DNA from: Mikania micrantha
Taxonomy: Eukaryota > Streptophyta > Magnoliopsida > Asterales > Asteraceae
Assembly: GCA_009363875.1 (NCBI GenBank)
Contig: CM018694.1
Span: 28,405,415-28,469,414, forward strand
DNA length: 64,000 nucleotides
Direction of reading: 5' to 3'
Below, one piece after another: positions 1 through 10,867 of this stretch. Below the pieces are notes generated by a model. That model worked only from the letters and a program-made list of their open reading frames with translations. It was not told the origin of the DNA and ran no database searches. The position numbers and the translations under genes are program-made. Position 1 is the stretch's first letter; each line of letters starts with the position of its first letter.

Positions 1-646
1 ACATCTAACACCCATACATACTGATTCAAACTCATTTGAATCTCATTCATTACTATGTGGCAATTACAAGTCAAGTCATCACTTATAATTAGCATATTTA
101 TGCCAAAATCGTTAACTTTCAAATCGCAAACATTTAATCAAGCATTTCAATCGAATCTATCATTCCATAGAATGATCCAAAGTCATCATAATCATGATTT
201 AATCATCCCACTAGTTATCAATCATAATGATATGGATTTCATAATAATCGAACATTATAATGGTTTACAACAAAGACTTCACCGTTAAAATACCAAATCC
301 TTTGTTTCGAATTATTCCTAGCCATCATCTAGGCAATAATAAACCACAATAATAATTATCTCATGTTCAAAACTATATTTAATCCATATACTATCAAACC
401 AGTAGGAGAGATCAAATTGTTACCCTTTTGCACGGATTTCTCGTTGAAATACGACGATCCGGACTTGTAGAAACGATCCCTGGGTCAACCCGAACGTTTG
501 GATGGATTCAAAACACTGATTTGGGTTGTATTGTCGCTCTATATTGTCTGTGAATGTTGAAAGTTCGAGAAACTAAAAAAAGTAATTTCTCCATGCAATT
601 CTGATAAGATAAGGGATCTGCGAAACCGCCATACGCCTCGCAATTC
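1..646 (-). mobile_element. Truncated LTR remnant of gypsy element C
   Basis: This stretch matches about 14232-14850, inside the intact 5' LTR of element C, with scattered substitutions. C runs on the minus strand, so this is probably part of its 3' LTR, continuing left of the window. Homology stops near 640, where family-B LTR sequence starts. About 290 bp that should form the start of this LTR are missing. No coding potential is visible; short open frames here are chance. Confidence 0.75.
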
Positions 647-1878
647 TGTAACATCAGTGCCGGAACCGGCACCGGAACAGTGATCTCTACAGTAAAACGA
701 ACAACAACCGGGTACGAACTATATGTGTTTCATTGTTTATCATATTCATTTTATGTTTCATTGTCATTTCATGTCATCAACGAACATATTCACATTCAAT
801 TCAGAAAAACAAGTTCAGAACTATGGTTCGTCAGTCAGATAATTATCTGGCATCACATAACCATCATGTGATTAAGTGTTAGGATCTTATTATGTGTAAA
901 CGTATGTGAGGCTGTACAGAACAAAACAACAACGGATGACATTATGTGAATGCTAAACCGACGGATTATTCGTATAGGTGACGATCTGTACAAATACATC
1001 TGAAAGTTTAACGTTCTGAATGATATCCGATAATTAGAAAACAATATTGAAAAGTGTAGTTATCGTCGTATTTGATTGGGTGACGATTCGAACAAATACG
1101 CGCGATGACTGCGCGATTCAATTTAAACGTTAATTAAATATTTTTGAACTTTAAATAAATAAAAAATATTTAGTTAATTTATTAGGAATCACAATCTAAA
1201 ATAATTTAATTAATTCTATTTTAAGACAGTCGTTTCGTTACGAAAACAACGAGAAACCGACGTTTTTATGCGAAACTAATCGAACCCGAACGACAATAAT
1301 TTAAGAAAATAAAACATTTTAATGTTTTTACAATTTTGAAACTCATCAAAAATAAATAAGTAAGCTATCTTTATTTAAAACCGTAAGAACGCGCGTTATG
1401 TTCCGGAAATGTAACGAATACGTGAACCGAACAAACCCGAACGAACCTGGGTATTTTGCCCTCATTTACGATAGCATTGAATGCTATCATCTACCCTCAC
1501 CAATCATATTTTCTTCCCATTTTCGAGCTCCACTCTCCCTCTCTAGAACTCACTTCCTTCTATCTAAGATTTCTTCCCCATTTCTTGATGAAATCGTGTG
1601 ATTTTGGTGTCTAAACAACCACCATTACTAGTAGAATCTGAAAGTACAGCAGATCTAAACATTCATCCATCAGATTCGAGGTAAAATCGATTTTTATGTT
1701 CGGTTTTAGGGTTTTCAAAACCCTAAATTCGAACCCCTGTTCTCGCCGGTTTTTCATACTTTCAAACCATAGGGTTCCCGTCAAACACACTTAGAACAAC
1801 TTAGGAACAATCGTAGCTGCAAACCTTGGCCGATTTCTCGAAAATCCATGGCTGTCTCGGCTGAGTTCGAAGGGCCGA

Positions 1879-2110
1879 ATGACGCAACTGGCAGGTGGTC
1901 GAATGGCTCTCATTCGCCGGCTTGTCTCATTCGCTCGACCCATCCCTTTCGCCACTAGCCATTCGACCAAGTACTCATTCGGAACCCATTCTGTCGGCTC
2001 TCCCTTCGCTCGAACCCATTCGATCGGGACTTGTCCTCATTCGGCCATCACCCTCTTTCGGCCCTTAGTCATTCAATCGGCCAACACTTATTAGACCGGG
2101 ACTACCCCAT
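1879..2110 (+). repeat. CATTCG motif cluster in LTR B copy 1
   Basis: About ten copies of CATTCG or close variants, in both orientations (CGAATG), lie in about 230 bp with irregular spacing, many followed by GG or GACC. The cluster follows a CT-rich leader-like segment (1495-1570). In the other B copies the equivalent place holds a different motif (GGTTCGGC). The open frames across this stretch resemble no protein I know and are treated as chance. Confidence 0.6.
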
Positions 2111-2832
2111 TCGGTCAAACACCCCACCCAACTTAATCTTGTCATATCATTTTGGGCCGGATGCTAGTGTTTATGGCCACATGATCGCAATGGGTGATTG
2201 TGAGTGCATGGTAACAATGCTTAATTGTCAAAGCATTGTATTTACAGGAACAAAGAACTGAAGAATTAATGGGTTATTGGTTAGGGTAAAAATGCTTAAT
2301 TATCATTAACCACAATGTCATATGCGTATTAGTATGTGGTGGGATGGCGTCTGGGCGGGCTTGTAGGCTCGACTCAGGGGTATGCCCTATATATAAGCAT
2401 ACCGATATGGATATTACATGTGATGTTAATGAGGTTAGGGTCTTTACCGAAGGAGGTTTTCAAATCATTTTCAATTACTAAACTATATGAACTCACCAAC
2501 CATGTGTTGACTTTATTATTGCATGACTTCTCAGGTGACGAACAGGTCAATTAAGAAGCTTATGCTTTTGGACTTGGACTTCAGTTAGAAGACTTAGTAT
2601 TTTTTGACCTGCATACTTTTGGAACATCAACATACAATTATTTTGTATATCTTGTACAGTTACAAGATAGAAATATTATGATGTTTATGATAGATTTACA
2701 TTGTTAAATTATGAACAATACTGATGTAATTTAACTTTGTAATTCTATTCTATTTAGCATTTCTCATTTATATATCATGTGCAATGTAAACAATCTGATC
2801 ATCTCGATTATCACTCACGATATCGCGCCCCG

Positions 2833-2837
2833 GGAAC
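2833..2837. other. Target site duplication of element A, left copy
   Basis: GGAAC lies directly before the TGATGTCGAC terminus of element A and recurs at 10863-10867 directly after its terminal CACATCA. The 5-bp length is usual for LTR retrotransposons and fixes both element ends to the base. Confidence 0.95.
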
Positions 2838-4588
2838 TGATGTCGACGGAGCCCAGCTAATAAACTAACTAAAAACCGACTCTAAAACTAGACAAAAAGT
2901 AATAAATCTAGACTCTCTAAAACCTAAACTACCGACAGGCAAGTGTACCTATCGTATGTAGCAAGACAAAAGTAAGTCCGGATATCGAACCCACAGACTT
3001 CTACAGACTGTACTAACTAGACTCTAGGAATTATCTATACACGATTTGGACTTAAATAAAATAATATTAAGAAAGGGGGTTTTCTAACAAAACTAATAAT
3101 AACTTAAATAAACTAAAACAGACGAGCAAACAGAGACTAAACCAGAGAAGAAAAGAAACACTACCTAGGCTTGAATCATATACATGCTTGACAAGGTTCT
3201 CTCGGGATGGAACTAATGTGATACCGGGATCTTATAGTACTAAACTCAAAGGAAACCTAGAGCACCCTCAACCCTTCTCAAGGATCGTCAACTAAGGATC
3301 CTAAAAGCTGTTAAACCACCGGTTAAATGGATTCCCTTCACAGGTCATCCAACTATTTATGAAATATCCACTAGATTATCTACCTCACAGTATAATAATC
3401 TCAAAACACCTAAGAAATAACTGTAAAACACTATACCTCACGGCGCGAAAGTCACAGTTCACTCAAATGTTAGGAATAACTTGGGCTTTCCTATTGGATT
3501 CAATAAACAAGGTTTGATAGAAAAATTAGATTGATCTTCTCACGAAGTCTCTAACCTAGCAATCTAAAAACCAAGACTTATCGACAACTTCTCACCTCAC
3601 GGCTATTAAAGTTGGTTGCACATCTTAATCGTCTAAATCATAATAGAACACTCCTATGAATCACTCGGCCAAAGCAACTCATCCACTAATCAAAAACACA
3701 CAGTAATTGATTCTAGCATGCACCTATTATGTGACAGACAATCACCAAGATACATGAGGAACATAATATCAATCATTCAACAACCAAAGACATACATACA
3801 CATCCAATATTCCAAACCAAATCTTTAAATCATAAATTCATCACATCAAAATGTTCCAATCCCAAGATAAACCAAAATCAATCATGTACAATCATCTAAC
3901 CTAGATAGTTCTAAATGTTTAGCCAAGAAACATTGTCAAAATAAGAATCATAACAGGTTTACACAGCTTGAAACACATAGTAATCAGGAATGAAACAAAG
4001 AATGAGAAAACCGAATGATTAACACCCGAAGACACAATCCCGGGGCTTCAATACTTCGATCTCTCGCTTCAAGAGCCTCCCAATCGCCTCTGCCGTCTCT
4101 AGCCTCGTCCTCAATCGTCTGGTCTCCAATGTAACCCTAGAAAATCCCGTCTCCAGCCGTTTTAATGAAAAGAAATCGTTTTCTGAATTTTTCCTCGCGT
4201 CGCGTACCGCGACGGCCACACAGAAACCCCTCGCGCTACGCGAGGGTACCCACTACCCGACAAAATAGTCGGGTCAAACCCGCAATCATTAAAAAGGGTA
4301 AAACAGACTTTTCCACCTGTCGCGCTACGCGACAGGGTTTCTTGAGGACGTCGCGATACGCGACAGTGTATTTTTCCAGCTTTTGACTTCTTTTATCTTC
4401 GGGTTTGTTCTTTTCCAACCGGGAGCTCGTTTTCTTGATCTTTTCCACCAAATACACATGTTTGTTACCTGCAAGAATCAAATTATAGAATTGTGAAGAA
4501 CCAGCTTGAATCGACTCTAAAATCTAATAAACTGTACATAAACGGAATAAAAACAAATAGAAAAACAGATGTGTTTTACAACACATCA
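2838..4588 (-). mobile_element. 3' LTR of element A
   Basis: 1751 bp, bounded by TGATGTCGAC and CACATCA on the plus strand, and the same length as the right LTR. Visible differences from it are C/T in the GGAGCCCAGC segment near 2853 and G/A in the GTAGCAAG segment near 2959. It carries the four-hairpin array. The short open frames in it are present identically in both LTRs and look incidental. Confidence 0.95.
4198..4364. repeat. Four GC-rich hairpins in the 3' LTR of A
   Basis: Four perfect inverted repeats, each with a 3-nt loop: 4198-4214 (stem CGTCGCG), 4228-4246 (CCCTCGCG), 4316-4336 (CCTGTCGCG) and 4350-4364 (GTCGCG). The inner stem TCGCG is constant; the outer stem bases vary but always in matched pairs. 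Loops are TAC, CTA, CTA and ATA. The same array is in the other LTR, and a third set is in the internal region. This suggests selection for a palindrome or hairpin rather than for one linear sequence. Confidence 0.9.
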
Positions 4589-4602
4589 CATCCCCACACT
4601 TA
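4589..4602 (-). other. Polypurine tract of element A
   Basis: On the minus strand this reads TAAGTGTGGGGATG directly before the 3' LTR start TGATGTGTTG, where a plus-strand primer for reverse transcription is expected. An identical internal copy at 5534-5547 may be a secondary tract. Confidence 0.75.
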
Positions 4603-6019
4603 TCTCTTTTTCGTCCCTGAAAAAGACTTATGCAAAAATCTGGGATCATAGTCAAATAAAATGGTTTCTACACAATTAACAAAGTCAATTCAAAATTCAA
4701 TGCTTTGGAAAAGATTGCAAGTATTTTTATCCCGTTAAACCCGTACTGATTATTCCTATCCCTTAATCATGGTTCATTATGTTCATGTTTTACATTTCAT
4801 TTCATTAGACCCACACTTAGGTAATCTAAAATCAAATCGATCCTGAATTCTAGCTTTCAAGTCATCCTTACATATAAACAAACAGGAAATTTCTCAAATC
4901 AGATTTTTATGAGTGAAACAGATGGAAGCGTGAGCATTTTTCTTTTATTTTTCAATCCATTGAATTTAACTTAGTGGTGTTTCAACCAGGCTGCAACCCG
5001 GCGTGTGACACATAAGTTTTCATCCAAATTCTTTCTTTTATTTTTTTCTTTTAGCTCAGCTTATTTGGTGAAATGGAGGCGCCATAAGACTCGGATTTAT
5101 TCTCATAAAAAGAGTACTTATGTGCCAAATAAAAATCAGATTTTTAAAACTCTCATCTGTTATTATGCAAAGATTCATTTACAACTAGAAAACAGTTTCA
5201 TTAATTCCAAATCCCCAAGATGTTTCCCATGAAAATCATGCATTTAAGTAAAATTATACCAATCCTACGGGACAATTACAATCAGTTGAGCCTACCTACA
5301 CATCCCATAACCAAAGCATATAATCCAAACCAACCAGTTAACTATGAATAAAACCATCAAACCTAACTTTTCTATCATTTCCCATCATGCTTTTGCAACC
5401 AACTTAAACAAGAACAAGAAAGATCCAAGCCAAAGATGTAAAAACAGAAATAAAAACAAAAATTTTCAAAAATTTTGACTCAAAAACTTAAGTAGAAACA
5501 CTAACTATTAAAGCAAAACTAAACTAAATTTCCCATCCCCACACTTAAACTTTACATTGTCCCCAATGTAGAGAGAAAGGAAAAACAAAAGAAAAACTAA
5601 AAATTTAAAACTAAAAACTGAAAATGACTTAGCTGGTTGAAGAAAAGACTGTCGAATGCCAATCTTTCTATGTAGCTCCACAATCTACCACTTTTGCTCC
5701 ACAGGCTGTAAACATGCAAACAAAATCTACACAAAACAAAGATCAAACAAGCATCAATTCATCCAAAACATGATAACAATAATATCCATGATTAAGTCCA
5801 ACCACCAACCAACCCGGATTCCCGAAACCAACAAATCAAAACTTGCAAAATTTCAAATTTCTAATCAACATAACCATGAATGAATAAACCACAAGAACCA
5901 CAACCTCCCTACACTTGGCCTTCATAATCAAATGAAGGGCTAATGGAGTAGAAAAGAAGGAATGGGGTTAAAAATCTGATCTCTAAGGCTTGAAAAACTT
6001 TTAACAAATCTGGGATGGC

Positions 6020-6141
6020 GTCGCGTATCGCGACACCATATGAAGGAACCCTCGCGATACGCGAGGGAATGTTGACCCGCGAAGTTGACTATATTGTCGC
6101 GTAGCGCGACATGTTTCCCAGTGGATGTCGCGTTACGCGAC
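6020..6141. repeat. Second GC-hairpin set, internal to element A
   Basis: Four perfect hairpins with 3-nt loops: 6020-6034 (stem GTCGCG, loop TAT), 6049-6067 (CCCTCGCG, ATA), 6095-6111 (TGTCGCG, TAG) and 6127-6141 (GTCGCG, TTA). Architecture matches the LTR set, and flanking sequence after the last hairpin (TTTTTCCAG) resembles that after the last LTR hairpin, so the module was probably duplicated. It lies in the 3' untranslated region, between the Gag-protease stop and the polypurine tract. Confidence 0.88.
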
Positions 6142-6443
6142 GAGGCTCTTTTTCCAGAGAGTTTCCAGATTTCCATGCCTTAGCCAAATTTTCAACTCCA
6201 AAACTACTAAACCATCCAAAAATGTTCTAAAGCAACAAATACATACCTGGTGGTTCCAATTCATCATTATGGCATCAAATTGATTAAAAACCTGCAAAAC
6301 AAATTAAAAAACACAAAAACGAAAACGAAAACGAAAAACGAAAAACAAATCACGAAAAATGAAGAACACCAAAGACACTAGACATTACTAATTTACATAC
6401 TCTACACTTGGGAGTTTAACCCAAGAGCTTCCTCAAACCCAAC

Positions 6444-8948
6444 TCAAATGGGGGAGTCAAGGGAAACCTCCTCCCTTGCAATCAAATCAGGACCACGATC
6501 ACCAATATCCCATGGTCCTCCTCCCACAACTTCATGCACACCGACATCATCACTAGCCAAAACCACCCCCTCCATTCGATGGACTAACTCACCACCGGCT
6601 CTCATAGAATTTGCTACCTTCAAACAAACGCTCTCATCACCCACTCTAAAAGTGAGTTTTCCCTCATATACATCTATGATAGCCTTAGCGGTGCGCAAGA
6701 ATGGGCGCCCAAGAATGATGGGAACCGCCGTGTCCGCCTCCATATCCATCACCACAAAATCCACGGGAAACACAAACCTATCCACTTTGACTAACACATT
6801 CTTCAAAATCCCCCGTGGACACTTAACCGACCGGTCTGCCAACGATAACGTCATGCGTGTGGGGGACAAATCACCAAGGGCTAGCTTCTCATATAAAGAA
6901 TATGGCATCAGATTGATGCTAGCCCCTGAGTCCGCCAGAGCATACCTCCTTACATCATCTCCAAACAAGCACGGGATAGTAAACATTCCCGGATCTGCAA
7001 GCTTTTCGGGAAGCTTGTTTAAGATCACCGCGGAACAACCCGCACTCAATGGCACGTTGGCTACCTCTCCCAAACGGTCCTTAGACTTCAGCAATTCTTT
7101 CAGAAACTTCACATACTTGGGTATGTGCTGAAGGGCTTCAATAAACGGGAGATTGATCTTGAGTTGTCTAAACATGTCAAGAAAGTGCCCGTATTCCTTA
7201 GCATGCTTTTGATTAGTCAAGCGTGCCGGATAAGGAACACGGGTAAGATCAATCTCCGATGTGGACTTAAACATGACCGGCTTACCAACTACCGGTTTCT
7301 CAACGGGAGACTCACTGTTAGGTGCGGTACTTGCTGGGACTAGCCTCGTTTGCACCCTCCCAGGAGTCTCCATTTCAATCTCCTCGTCCACCGGTTCCTC
7401 CTCATCTACATCAACCGGTGGGATTACTCTCTCGCTCTCCTCAACCTCCACTAACACGGGTGGCATGAACACCTCTCCTCTACCTCCTCCAGAACGGGTA
7501 GTGACCGCCTTAACGTGGGCGTTTGGGTTGGTTTGGGTCTGACCCGAGAACTGGCCCTGAGGCCGTTCATCCAACCTTTTGGCTATGTCACCAACCGTTC
7601 TTTGCAAATCAAGGAATGCAGACTGTTGGTTCTTGAGGAGAACATCATGCTCATGTAGGATCTTCTGTGTAGTGGCATCCTTAGCCACTAACTGAGTCAA
7701 CAATTCCTCTATCCTACCCAAACCACCACCAGCACCTGAAATGCTACCAGAACTACCACTCGGCTGTCCCTGCCCCTGGTTTTGATGATAACTATGATGG
7801 AAACCAGGGGGATTGCCTGAAGATCTATAGGTTTGATTCTGAGAATTTCCCCAACCGGGGTTATAAGACTGCCCAAACCTACCCTGTCCGCCTACAAAAT
7901 TAGCCTGCTCCTGGCTCACCAAACACTCAGAAGTGGCATGACCACCTCTGCAGATCTCACACCTGTCCACTCTCATCTTCAGATCCTTCACATCTCTCGC
8001 CAAAGCCTCTAGAGCAGCTGCCACACTAGTGTCTGTGTTCACATGGTGAACACCCCTCAGTGACGAGGAAGAACTAGTAATAGGAGTTGAATTCCTATTT
8101 GAAGATCGCTGCTCATACTCGGCCTGAGCAAAACTCTCAAAAAGATCATTGCATTCAGCCACATCTCTCTTACCCATGAGGTGGCCTCCTGCAGAAGTAT
8201 CAAATCGGGCACGAGTCTCATATGTGAGCCCATTGTAGAATTTCTCTACAAGGGCCCAATCAGACAAACCATGCTGGGAGCATCTACTTAGAAGGTTTTG
8301 GAACCTCTCCCAAGCAAGATAATAGGGCTCATCAGGGGCCATTCTGAAGGAATGGATCTCATCTCTCAGGCGGGCGGCCTTAGCAGGTGGGAAGTACTTT
8401 TTAAGAAAAGCATCCCGGAGGCTAGCCCAGGTGGTGAAAGTGCCTGGCGGATGAGAGTCGAGCCAAGTAGCTGCTCGCCTCGATAAAGAAAAGGGGAATA
8501 GGTGCATGAAAATCGCATCTTCGGTAGCACCTTGAAGATTAAAGGTGCCACAGATGCGTGTGAGCCGAGCAAGGTGCGCGGGTGCATCTTCATCATCACG
8601 ACCGCTAAATTGAGCATTATTAATAGCGGTCATGATATATGAAGGAATCTGCCACGAATTTTCATTCGGGATCGGTGGCGGTGTAATGGGGTTGTTAAGC
8701 CCCGTGAAACCCGCAGTGGCCTGCTGGTGAACAGTACGACGTGCCCCCATAGGTGGAACAAAATGAAAACGTGGGCTAGAGTGAGTAGAAGAACTAGAAG
8801 AAGAAGATGGTGTGTGCTCAGAAATGTCAACAGAAATGGGAGTGGAGGCACTTACCTCGCTCGTAGAACCTTCAGAAAAGTCCCGCGAATCGCTCCTTGA
8901 TGGCAAAGAAAGCTCAGGTGGCGGTCCGTGTGAGCGTAAATGTGGCAT
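6444..8948 (-). CDS. gag-pro: Gag-protease polyprotein of element A
   Basis: An intact 834-codon ORF. Capsid-like Gag lies at residues about 85-260 (retrotransposon gag fold, with YLAWERFQNLL in the middle). One zinc knuckle-like CEICRGGHATSEC follows at about 330-345, then a linker rich in Gly, Gln and Asn. An aspartic protease lies near the C-terminus, with active-site ADSGASINLMP at about 665-675 and the later ILGRPFL motif. Gag packages element RNA; the protease would mature the polyprotein. The ORF ends after the protease where pol would normally continue, so this is a Gag-protease-only element. The start is the first Met after the short leader, about 140 bp from the primer site. Absence of stops in so long a frame supports recent activity. 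Confidence 0.93.
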   Translation of the reverse strand: MPHLRSHGPPPELSLPSRSDSRDFSEGSTSEVSASTPISVDISEHTPSSSSSSSTHSSPRFHFVPPMGARRTVHQQATAGFTGLNNPITPPPIPNENSWQIPSYIMTAINNAQFSGRDDEDAPAHLARLTRICGTFNLQGATEDAIFMHLFPFSLSRRAATWLDSHPPGTFTTWASLRDAFLKKYFPPAKAARLRDEIHSFRMAPDEPYYLAWERFQNLLSRCSQHGLSDWALVEKFYNGLTYETRARFDTSAGGHLMGKRDVAECNDLFESFAQAEYEQRSSNRNSTPITSSSSSLRGVHHVNTDTSVAAALEALARDVKDLKMRVDRCEICRGGHATSECLVSQEQANFVGGQGRFGQSYNPGWGNSQNQTYRSSGNPPGFHHSYHQNQGQGQPSGSSGSISGAGGGLGRIEELLTQLVAKDATTQKILHEHDVLLKNQQSAFLDLQRTVGDIAKRLDERPQGQFSGQTQTNPNAHVKAVTTRSGGGRGEVFMPPVLVEVEESERVIPPVDVDEEEPVDEEIEMETPGRVQTRLVPASTAPNSESPVEKPVVGKPVMFKSTSEIDLTRVPYPARLTNQKHAKEYGHFLDMFRQLKINLPFIEALQHIPKYVKFLKELLKSKDRLGEVANVPLSAGCSAVILNKLPEKLADPGMFTIPCLFGDDVRRYALADSGASINLMPYSLYEKLALGDLSPTRMTLSLADRSVKCPRGILKNVLVKVDRFVFPVDFVVMDMEADTAVPIILGRPFLRTAKAIIDVYEGKLTFRVGDESVCLKVANSMRAGGELVHRMEGVVLASDDVGVHEVVGGGPWDIGDRGPDLIAREEVSLDSPI

Positions 8949-9087
8949 ACACTACAAAACCTGCAACAAATAAAAATGAATCAAAAAGAAATAAAATAAA
9001 ATAAAATAGAATAGAACTAAAAATAAACAAAAACACAAATATGCACAGATAAGACAAAAGAACTAATAAGCACAATCGACTAAGAAG
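8949..9087 (-). other. Leader of element A between PBS and gag
   Basis: An A-rich 139-bp leader, largely short AAATAA-type repeats. No ORF or structure beyond that is seen. It would hold the packaging and translation-initiation context of gag. Confidence 0.6.
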
Positions 9088-9105
9088 TCCCCGGCAACGG
9101 CGCCA
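9088..9105 (-). other. tRNA-Asp primer binding site of element A
   Basis: The plus strand reads TCCCCGGCAACGGCGCCA, equal to the 3' end of plant tRNA-Asp with its CCA tail. On the minus strand it is the complementary primer site, six bases inside the 5' LTR end. Asp priming is typical of Athila-type gypsy elements and sets this element's direction. Confidence 0.93.
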
Positions 9106-9111
9106 AAAACT

Positions 9112-10862
9112 TGATGTCGACGGAGCTCAGCTAATAAACTAACTAAAAACCGACTCTAAAACTAGACAAAAAGTAATAAATCTAGACTCTCTAAAACCTA
9201 AACTACCGACAGGCAAGTGTACCTATCGTATGTAACAAGACAAAAGTAAGTCCGGATATCGAACCCACAGACTTCTACAGACTGTACTAACTAGACTCTA
9301 GGAATTATCTATACACGATTTGGACTTAAATAAAATAATATTAAGAAAGGGGGTTTTCTAACAAAACTAATAATAACTTAAATAAACTAAAACAGACGAG
9401 CAAACAGAGACTAAACCAGAGAAGAAAAGAAACACTACCTAGGCTTGAATCATATACATGCTTGACAAGGTTCTCTCGGGATGGAACTAATGTGATACCG
9501 GGATCTTATAGTACTAAACTCAAAGGAAACCTAGAGCACCCTCAACCCTTCTCAAGGATCGTCAACTAAGGATCCTAAAAGCTGTTAAACCACCGGTTAA
9601 ATGGATTCCCTTCACAGGTCATCCAACTATTTATGAAATATCCACTAGATTATCTACCTCACAGTATAATAATCTCAAAACACCTAAGAAATAACTGTAA
9701 AACACTATACCTCACGGCGCGAAAGTCACAGTTCACTCAAATGTTAGGAATAACTTGGGCTTTCCTATTGGATTCAATAAACAAGGTTTGATAGAAAAAT
9801 TAGATTGATCTTCTCACGAAGTCTCTAACCTAGCAATCTAAAAACCAAGACTTATCGACAACTTCTCACCTCACGGCTATTAAAGTTGGTTGCACATCTT
9901 AATCGTCTAAATCATAATAGAACACTCCTATGAATCACTCGGCCAAAGCAACTCATCCACTAATCAAAAACACACAGTAATTGATTCTAGCATGCACCTA
10001 TTATGTGACAGACAATCACCAAGATACATGAGGAACATAATATCAATCATTCAACAACCAAAGACATACATACACATCCAATATTCCAAACCAAATCTTT
10101 AAATCATAAATTCATCACATCAAAATGTTCCAATCCCAAGATAAACCAAAATCAATCATGTACAATCATCTAACCTAGATAGTTCTAAATGTTTAGCCAA
10201 GAAACATTGTCAAAATAAGAATCATAACAGGTTTACACAGCTTGAAACACATAGTAATCAGGAATGAAACAAAGAATGAGAAAACCGAATGATTAACACC
10301 CGAAGACACAATCCCGGGGCTTCAATACTTCGATCTCTCGCTTCAAGAGCCTCCCAATCGCCTCTGCCGTCTCTAGCCTCGTCCTCAATCGTCTGGTCTC
10401 CAATGTAACCCTAGAAAATCCCGTCTCCAGCCGTTTTAATGAAAAGAAATCGTTTTCTGAATTTTTCCTCGCGTCGCGTACCGCGACGGCCACACAGAAA
10501 CCCCTCGCGCTACGCGAGGGTACCCACTACCCGACAAAATAGTCGGGTCAAACCCGCAATCATTAAAAAGGGTAAAACAGACTTTTCCACCTGTCGCGCT
10601 ACGCGACAGGGTTTCTTGAGGACGTCGCGATACGCGACAGTGTATTTTTCCAGCTTTTGACTTCTTTTATCTTCGGGTTTGTTCTTTTCCAACCGGGAGC
10701 TCGTTTTCTTGATCTTTTCCACCAAATACACATGTTTGTTACCTGCAAGAATCAAATTATAGAATTGTGAAGAACCAGCTTGAATCGACTCTAAAATCTA
10801 ATAAACTGTACATAAACGGAATAAAAACAAATAGAAAAACAGATGTGTTTTACAACACATCA
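9112..10862 (-). mobile_element. 5' LTR of element A
   Basis: 1751 bp, equal in length and nearly identical to 2838-4588. Its outer end CACATCA meets the target duplication GGAAC at 10863. Sense-strand order from 10862 downward is LTR start, hairpin array about 220-390 nt in, then LTR end next to the primer site. No obvious TATA box was found by eye. Confidence 0.95.
10472..10638. repeat. Four GC-rich hairpins in the 5' LTR of A
   Basis: Copies of the 3' LTR set at 10472-10488, 10502-10520, 10590-10610 and 10624-10638, with identical stems and loops. All lie about 220-390 nt from the sense-strand start of the LTR, in the likely U3 or early R region. Confidence 0.9.
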
Positions 10863-10867
10863 GGAAC
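10863..10867. other. Target site duplication of element A, right copy
   Basis: GGAAC, identical to 2833-2837. Past it the family-B LTR resumes (CTTCCGCCCGACGGGG), as in the uninterrupted copies. Confidence 0.95.

Larger units (their letters stand above)
4589..6443 (-). other. Non-coding 3' region of element A
   Basis: About 1.85 kb between the Gag-protease stop and the 3' LTR, holding no pol domain in any frame. The purine-rich tract next to the LTR (plus-strand CATCCCCACACTTA, 4589-4602) is the expected polypurine primer. An identical 14-nt copy is at 5534-5547. Also present are an ACATTG-TCCC-CAATGT inverted repeat (about 5554-5569), a second hairpin set (6020-6141), AAAACG-type hexamer repeats (6315-6350), and a segment near 4985-5003 matching TTCAACCAGGCTGCAACC in copia E. 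Confidence 0.85.
2838..10862 (-). mobile_element. Athila-like Ty3/gypsy element A, young, lacking pol
   Basis: An 8025-bp element with two 1751-bp LTRs, perfect 5-bp target duplications, an Asp-tRNA primer site beside the right LTR, and a single long ORF (Gag plus protease). The primer site puts the 5' LTR at the right, so it reads on the minus strand. Between the Gag-protease stop and the 3' LTR (4589-6443) there is only non-coding sequence: no reverse transcriptase, RNase H or integrase. The copy must therefore have been mobilised by enzymes from another element. Only two LTR differences were seen by eye, so insertion was recent. The clade call rests on the Asp primer site and the Gag-protease layout. 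Confidence 0.93.

Noticed and set aside
4019..4481. Short ORFs present identically in both LTRs of A
   Set aside because: Identity only reflects LTR duplication; they run through the hairpin array and show no domain.
6448..7131. 227-codon plus-strand open frame
   Set aside because: It lies antisense to the intact Gag-protease ORF and has no recognisable domain.
9088..9105. Exact 3' end of tRNA-Asp, possible tRNA gene
   Set aside because: Only 18 nt match, next to an LTR end and in antisense to the element; it is the primer binding site.
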